This document shows, in pieces, positions 58,320 to 64,000 of a stretch of DNA of 64,000 nucleotides (its first letter is position 1; each line of letters begins with the position of its first letter). Under the pieces are notes generated by a model. It searched no databases. It worked only from the letters and a program-made list of their open reading frames with translations, and was not told where the DNA came from. Source of the stretch: Balaenoptera acutorostrata. Its lineage: Eukaryota; Chordata; Mammalia; Artiodactyla; Balaenopteridae. The position numbers and the translations under genes were made by a program. The DNA lies in the NCBI RefSeq assembly GCF_949987535.1, contig NC_080068.1, positions 80,439,254 through 80,503,253 of the forward strand, written 5' to 3'.

Positions 58320-58755
58320 GGTCTGTGGTACTGTAGCAGACTCAGCCCCTCTCCTGCCAGATCAGTTCTCTCTCCTTCCTTGGTAATTAAGTGGTACCTG
58401 GGCATGTGACTGCTCATTTGCTGTCTATTCCCCAGCATGTCTGCAGTTAGATGTGGTCCTGTGACTACATTCTCACCAGTAGAATGTGAGTGAACACTGG
58501 CTAAGACACTGGGTGTGCCTCTTCTATGCCTCTTCCCTGATTAGAACCAGTGGAGGTTCAGCCTTGACCATGTGGATGAGACCAAGGCCCCAAGGCCCTG
58601 AATGACTATATGGAGCAGAGCTTCCAACAGCCTTGACTACTCACCTCACAAAGTTCCATGAGAGAGCAATACACTTCTACCCTCTTTATGCTCCTGGTTA
58701 TTTATTGTTCTCCTTTGTTTCAACATCCTAGTCCTAACCTAACGAATACAGCCCT
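58320..58755 (+). repeat. MLT1-type LTR remnant
   Basis: 'tacattctcaccagtagaatgtgagtg', 'cttgaccatgtggatgagacc', 'ccctgaatgactatatggagcagagc', then a decayed 3' end 'ctaacctaacgaatac'. Confidence 0.55.
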
Positions 58756-59645
58756 CTTTAGACAAACATAAACATCTCTCTCCTCCCCCTTCATATATTT
58801 CCTACACTCTTGTGGAAAATCACTACAGATTCTGGATATTTCCATCCATCAAGAAAATGGAGTCAGATTTTACTTCATTTGAAGTTCTATAACAATTGGA
58901 TATTTTTACAAAATATAAAATGACATTATTAATTTTTTTCCATACAACTTCCCTCTTAAAAAAAAGCCGATACCTTCCTTTCTGCTTTAAGATAGTGTAT
59001 TAACGGAAAATTTGAGGTACAGCATGGCCAACAGATTCAATGGCTATTGAAAAGATAATTTATTAGAGATCTCAAGAGCAAGGGGCATGCCATGCCCTGG
59101 GAGCTGTGGCCATATGCGGAATCACCAGGGGTTGGTTGGGGAGAAGGGGAAGGGAGGGTGTAGGGGGGGACGGGGGGGAGGGGGGACTGTGGCACAGTCT
59201 TCATTGTTGTTTCTGCAGGAATTAGTGGGTAAGGAGGAGTAAGCAGTCTTAGGAATTGGCCAGTTTGAATAATTTCAGCAGACTCTGGGGCATAGGGGCT
59301 GCTGTAGTTGTCCAGTACCCGGCTTTGGGGTGATTAGGGAAGGTGGATAATAGTCCAGAGGGTGAGAGAAGGAGAGAGTTGGGGTGTGGATTCTGGATTG
59401 GTTGGTTTATATTTGAAGAGCACACTAGTGAGTGAGAGGTTTATCATCTCTAGGAATTGCCTGACCCTGGTAGGGGCAGTCCCTCCAGGTCAGCAAAGCC
59501 CCAGATGTCATTAGAATCCAGAAAATAAAAGACATGCTTAATACACTTACCCACTTGCACAGCACTGAAAATCTGATTGGAAAATTGTAAGGACTCATTA
59601 AATGATAAACATCATTTTTATTGCATGCCAATTGTGCTTTAGCAT
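58756..59645. other. Unassigned, with a G-rich block
   Basis: 59148-59187 has repeated G runs (ggggaagggagggtgtaggg type, then g7, g6). 59040-59520 resembles a decayed LTR-like repeat ('gacagtccctccaggtcagcaaagccccag'), not assigned. Confidence 0.35.
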
Positions 59646-60570
59646 ACAAAAATATGAAAGAGTGCTCTTGGGTTCAAGATGGTGGAATAGAAAGACATGC
59701 ACTCACTCCCTCTTGCGAGAGCACCGGAATCACAACTAACTACTGAACAATCATCGACAGGAAGACACTGGAACTCACCAAAAAAGATACCCCACATCCA
59801 AAGACAAAGGAGAAGCCACAATGAGATGGTACAAGGGGCGCAATCACAATAAAATCAAATCCCGTAACTGCTGGGTGGGTGACTCACAAACTGGAGAACA
59901 CTTATACTACAGAAGTCCACCCACTGGAGTGAAGGTTCTGAGCCCCATGTCAGGCTTCCCAATCTGAGGGTCCGGCAGCGGGAGGAGGAATTCCTAGAGA
60001 ATCAGACTTTGAAGCCTAGTGGGATTTGATTGCAGGACTTCAACAGGACTGGGGGAAACAGAGACTCCACTCTTGGAGGGCACACACAAAGAAGTGTGTG
60101 CATCAGGACCCAGGGGAAGGAGCAGTGACCCCATAGGAGACTGAACCAGACCTACCTGCTAGTGTTGGAGGGTCTCCTGCAGAGGCGGGGGCTGGCTGTG
60201 GCTCACTGTGAGGACAAGGACACAGGCATCAGAAGTTCTGGGAAGTACTCCTTGGCGTGAGCCCTCCCAGAGCCCACCATTAGCCCCACCAAAGAGCCGG
60301 GTAGGCTCCAGTGTTGGGTCACCTCAGACCAAACAACCAACAGGGAGGGAACTCAGTCCCATCCATCAGCAGACAAGCGGATTAAGGTTTTACTGAGCTC
60401 TGCCCACCAGAGCAACACCCAGCTCTACCCACCACCAGCCCCTCCCATCAGGAAACTTGCATAAGCCTCTTAGGTAGCCTCATCCACCAGAGGGCAGACA
60501 GCAGAAGCAAGAAGAACTACAATCCTGCAGCTGGTGGAACAAAAACCACATTCACAGAAAGATAGACAAG

Positions 60571-61496
60571 ATGAAAAGGCAGAGGCCTCTGTACCAGATG
60601 AAGGAACATAATAAAACTGCAGAAAAACAACTAAATGAAGTGGAGATAGGCAACCTTCTAGAAAAAGAATTCAGAATAATGATAGTGAAGATGATCCAGG
60701 ACCTCGGAAAAAGAATGGAGGCAAAGATCGAGAAGATGCAAGAAATGTTTAACAAAAACCTAGAAGAATTAAAAAACAAACACCTAGAAGAATTAAAGAA
60801 CAAGCAGAGATGAACAATACAATAACTGAAATGAAAAATACACTAGAAAGAATCAATAGCAGAATAACTGAGGCAGAAGAACAGATAAGTGACCTGGAAG
60901 ACAGAATGGTGGAATTCACTGATGCAGAACAGAATAAAGAAAAAAGAATGGAAAGAAATGAAGACAGACTAAGAGACCTCTGGGACAACATTAAATGAAA
61001 CAACATCCACATAACAGGGGTCCCAGAAGGAGAAGAGAGAGAGAAAGGACCAGAGAAAATATTTGAAGAAATTATAGTCGAAAACTTCCCTAACATGGGA
61101 AAGGAAACAGCCACCCAAGTCCAGGAAGCACAGAGAGTCCCAGGCAGGATAAACCCAAGGAGGAACACACCGAGACACATAGTAATCAAATTGGCAAAAA
61201 TTAAAGACAAAGAAAAATTATTGAAAGCAACAAGGGAAAAACGACACATAACATACAAGGGAACTCCCATAAGGTTAACAGCTGATTTCTCAGCAGAAAC
61301 TCTACAAGCCAGAAGGGAGTGGCATGATATACTTAAAGGGATGAAAGGGAAGAACCTACAACCAAGATTACTCTACCCAGCAAGGATCTCATTCAGATTT
61401 TATGGAGAAATCAAAAGCTCTACAGACAAGCAAAAGCTAAAAGAATTCAGCACCACCAAACCTGCTCTACAACACATGCTAAAGGAACTTCTCTAA
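60571..61496 (+). pseudogene. L1 ORF1 pseudogene
   Basis: ORF1p is the trimeric RNA-binding chaperone of L1. The coiled-coil region is visible (60640-60960, EIGNLLEKEF, ISDLEDRMVEF), followed by the RRM and C-terminal domain in 61000-61496 (KLAKIKDKEKLL, TADFSAETLQARREWHDI). Breaks: a 2-bp frameshift at about 60806-60811 and a TGA at 60996-60998 where L1s usually encode Arg (a CpG-type change). A 24-bp tandem duplication adds eight residues to the coiled coil (60758-60805). Confidence 0.88.
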
Positions 61497-61554
61497 GTGG
61501 GAAACACAAGAGGAGAAAAGGACCTACAAAAACAAACCCATAACAATTAAGAAA

Positions 61555-61660
61555 ATGGTAATAGGAACATACATATCGATAATTACCTTAAACGTGAATG
61601 GATTAAATGCTCCAACCAAAAGACACAGGCTTGCTTAATGGATACAAAAACAACACCCAT
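61555..61660 (+). pseudogene. L1 ORF2 start, truncated
   Basis: ATG at 61555 opens the endonuclease N-terminus (VIGTYISIITLNVNGLNAPTK); a TAA at about 61636-61638 replaces the usual Glu codon, and the L1 ends about 20 bp later. Confidence 0.8.
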
Positions 61661-61708
61661 CTATCTATCTATCTATCTATATATATATAGACCTACCTAT
61701 ATATATAT
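61657..61708. repeat. (CTAT)n/(TA)n microsatellite at the L1 break
   Basis: ctatctatctatctatctat followed by atatatatag and a second tatatatat run; sits exactly where L1 homology ends. Confidence 0.9.
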
Positions 61709-61795
61709 CTGGCTTGTCCATCACTGCTGCCACCACACCAAGCACAGTGTCTGGCACAAGATGGGCAGTCTGTAAATACTGGTTGAACAAAAATG
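61709..61795 (+). repeat. L2 3' end
   Basis: 'gctgccaccacaccaagcacagtgtctggcacaagatgggcagtctgtaaatactggttgaac', an L2 terminus. Confidence 0.75.
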
Positions 61796-62890
61796 AATTC
61801 TGGGTCTGGAAGGTGGATAGATGCATGATTGAGGGACTCTAATGAGACCAATTTGAATAATGAAGCAATGTGTTTGGAAAGGGAGGTTGGAACCTTGTGT
61901 TAATTTGGATCCTCCAAGAAGCAGACACCAAGATGGGATTAAATGTGCAGGGATTCTATTAAGGGAAGCACCTGAGGCAAAATGAGGAGGGTACAGGCAA
62001 GGAGGGTCATCAGACCATGAGTAAAGGGGAGAGGAGAGGAAGGCAGGGGTAGAAGCATCTTAGACTGCTATGCAGTTTATGAAAGCCATCATGGAGCCCT
62101 TGCATCAGAGTCAGCTCTCAGACATTTTGGTGCCCGAATATCAGAGTCAGACTAGAACTCAAATGTTCTTTCCTTTTTTCCTTTTTTTTTTTTTTTTTGA
62201 TGGGCAAATAAATAAAACCCTTAGGAGGTCAAATGGCTTTCCCAGAACTGAAGGAGAATTTGGGTTTAACCTATTCTGAGTTCAGCGATAGAGCATAAAA
62301 CTTCCTGGAAAATTATGTAAAAGATACCCTGTTTGCCATATAGCTTGCTGGGAACAGGTCCAGGTTGGCACCTAGAAAACCACCTGAAGAGTGCCAGTGC
62401 CAAATTCCTGCTTTGTATTTGCAACTGCCCTTCAGCAAGGAGAAACCCTGTAATATCATGAAAAAAGTACTGGACAAGGTTATTGACCAGATGAGTAATC
62501 TCCCCGGGTTCAGTTTCCTCATAAAGTAAGAGGCCTGGACTAGATGTATGCAAAAATCCACCCAGCCCTGGGCCTGAGGATTCTAAGAACCCAGATAGGT
62601 ATGGACATTGTGGCTTCAGTAATGGAGGGCATGGAAGAGTATTACTCTCGTGGGTGGGGGTGAGATAATGCCAGGGTTCACTTTTTAGAATTGTGCCAAA
62701 GGTGCCATGAGAGCATTGCATTTTGTTCAAATACTTTGGATGTGCCCAGCTCATTATTAGGCTCTGGGAATAAAACAATGAGTAAGATAGTAGCTGACCT
62801 TGAAGAACTCATAGTTTAGTTAGAAGACTTGGTGGGAGGTAGTGTGGGATGGGGAAAGGGGGAGGGCATTGGGGGAAGTCCTGTGGAACC
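61796..62890. other. Mostly unassigned; poly-T at 62177-62199
   Basis: 61890-62160 has features of a decayed LTR-type repeat ('gatcctccaagaagcagacaccaagatggg'). Minus-strand frames up to 170 codons (62778-62266) show no domain and are not called. Confidence 0.35.
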
Positions 62891-62894
62891 TTGG

Positions 62895-63015
62895 GAAACC
62901 ACATAATCTCTGACTCAGTTTCTTGCAATGAAATACCTACTCCTCAGGGTTGTTGGGAAGATTGGAAATAGCATAGATAAACTGACCAGGACAGCGTCTG
63001 GAACAAAAATGGTAC
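62895..63015 (+). repeat. MIR remnant
   Basis: 'ataatctctgactcagtttcttgcaatgaaatacctactcctcagggttgttgggaag' then 'aggacagcgtctggaac'. Confidence 0.65.
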
Positions 63016-63654
63016 CCACAAAATGGTTTGCAGTCATGACTAGCATGGCAGGGTTAAGGTTGAGTGAAAATCTCTCCAGGCTGTCCCTTGCCCACCTCCA
63101 ACCCTGCTCTAGATGAAGAGACTGCCTTATTGGGCTGCTCACCAGTGGCCTTCTTCAGGTGTGAAACACTGTCTGAGGTGAGGCAAAAGGCTGGATGCAG
63201 AGTTAAAAATAGCTCATGGGAGAGTTAGAGGAGAGGCTAAGTAGGTCTAATAGTAAGGAATTCGGCAAGGGGAGATGAGAAGTGAAAGGAAAATGCCTCT
63301 TGGGCCTGGGAGAGGAGAGAACCAGGGGGTTGGTAACGGCTGAGAGGCTCTGGGGTAAGAGAACTGGGGAGAAGGGGGAGGGGATGTAAAAGTGTAACAA
63401 GATTTTGAATGGGACCACCCTCCTTTATTTTTGAGAGATAAGTTAAAGAACAAAGACTTCTTTTTTGAATGCTTTTGGCTGCTTGTGCCTCTTTAATCCT
63501 AATGTCATAGAAAGACATTCTAAAGACTCCCATTACATACATACTTAATTGGAATGCATTGTGGTGGTAGAGGTATTTACAAAGTCCTGTTGGGTTCAAG
63601 GGAGGGGCAAGTCTTTCTCCTGAATGGGTCAGAGAAAATAAAGTATTTGATCTG
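63016..63654. other. Unassigned
   Basis: No recognised content; overlapping minus-strand frames at 63203-63599 lack protein-like features. Confidence 0.4.
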
Positions 63655-64000
63655 TTTGAGGGCTGGCTTTGACTCTTACTGGTTGAAAAATCTTGGTAAA
63701 ATCACTTCAACTCTCTGACCCTTGATTTCCTCATCTATAAATGAAGGATGATTAAAAAATACCCTCCTTAAAGGCTCTGCACAAAGATCAAATGAGGTAT
63801 TGAACGTATAATATAAAATGAAGAGGTTGTTGGGAGTTCTAGTTGAGAGTATGTGTTGTGAGGTTGGATACACGTGGGTCTGAATCTTGGCTCAGGGTGC
63901 TGTGGAAAGTAATAGGATATTTGCGGTACCTAAAGGTCAACGCACAGAGAGCTTTACACATGCCTGGCACAGGATAATTGCTCAAGTGTTAATAATTCTC
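63655..64000 (+). repeat. Two adjacent MIR remnants
   Basis: First at 63655-63830 ('aatcacttcaactctctgacccttgatttcctcatctataaatg'), second at 63845-64000 ('gttggatacacgtgggtctgaatcttggctcagg', 'cacatgcctggcacaggataattgctcaa'). Confidence 0.7.

Larger units (their letters stand above)
59650..61660 (+). mobile_element. 5' half of an L1 (5' UTR, ORF1, start of ORF2)
   Basis: Begins near 'ttcaagatggtggaatagaaag', runs through the 5' UTR (59650-60570), ORF1 (60571-61496) and about 100 bp of ORF2. The L1 identity stops at a (CTAT)n/(TA)n run (61657-61708) followed by L2 sequence. There is no 3' UTR, no poly-A and no visible duplication, so the 3' two-thirds was lost. Retaining the 5' end while lacking the 3' end is the reverse of ordinary L1 truncation. 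Confidence 0.88.

Noticed and set aside
62266..62778. 170-codon minus-strand frame
   Set aside because: No recognisable domain, no promoter, no splice or poly-A evidence; length is within chance expectation across six frames of 64 kb.
16424..64000. Search for RELL1 exons, the expected upstream neighbour of PGM2
   Set aside because: No RELL1-like transmembrane or signal-peptide exon was recognised; in human the gap between the two genes is larger than this window's flank.
1..64000. CRISPR arrays, operons, riboswitches, phage or other prokaryotic systems
   Set aside because: Introns, SINEs, L1s and a CpG island show this is mammalian nuclear DNA; the regular repeats present are microsatellites or transposons.
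1..64000. tRNA genes suggested by A and B box matches
   Set aside because: All strong A/B box pairs found (tggcgcagtgg, ggttcgagccc) fall in CHR SINEs, which are tRNA-derived but not tRNA genes.

Overview
This is mammalian nuclear DNA, most likely from a cetacean. It has spliced exons with GT-AG junctions, one CpG island, and many interspersed repeats. The best lineage marker is a tRNA-derived SINE (type III promoter boxes, A-rich tail, 'gggcttccctggtggcgcag' head) present in at least 15 copies; it matches the CHR SINEs known from whales and hippos. The L1 3' ends are of the cetartiodactyl type. This assignment is from recognition only; no search was run.

Region 1 (1-16.7 kb): the 5' half of one protein-coding gene on the minus strand, PGM2 (phosphopentomutase). 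Exons 1-6 lie at 16331-16423, 12390-12557, 8017-8123, 4167-4251, 2071-2154 and 1761-1954. They join in frame to 731 coding bases (243 codons plus 2 bases), including the catalytic-serine loop. The rest of the gene lies left of base 1. Exon 1 sits in a CpG island with a tandem GC-box cluster. The introns hold MIR, L2, hAT-Charlie and LTR remnants, three CHR SINEs and a 325-bp CCA-type array.

Region 2 (16.7-64 kb): the upstream flank of PGM2, with no gene I can support. In the human order RELL1 is the next gene upstream, but none of its exons is recognised here. The region is layered transposon debris: an L1 carrying a SINE and a solo LTR (26.8-29.2 kb), a composite L1 insertion with two L1 3' ends inside one target-site duplication (34.9-35.8 kb), a 3.1-kb 5'-truncated L1 with a probable 3' transduction (52.4-55.5 kb), and the 5' half of another L1 (59.65-61.66 kb).

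I found no new gene system. The most interesting observations are mechanistic: the composite L1, a 25-bp exact match between that L1 and an old L1 1.7 kb away, the L1 3' transduction, a SINE inserted about 30 bp upstream of the PGM2 exon 5 acceptor, and the intronic CCA array. Repeat family names below are from memory of consensus sequences and should be confirmed with RepeatMasker.
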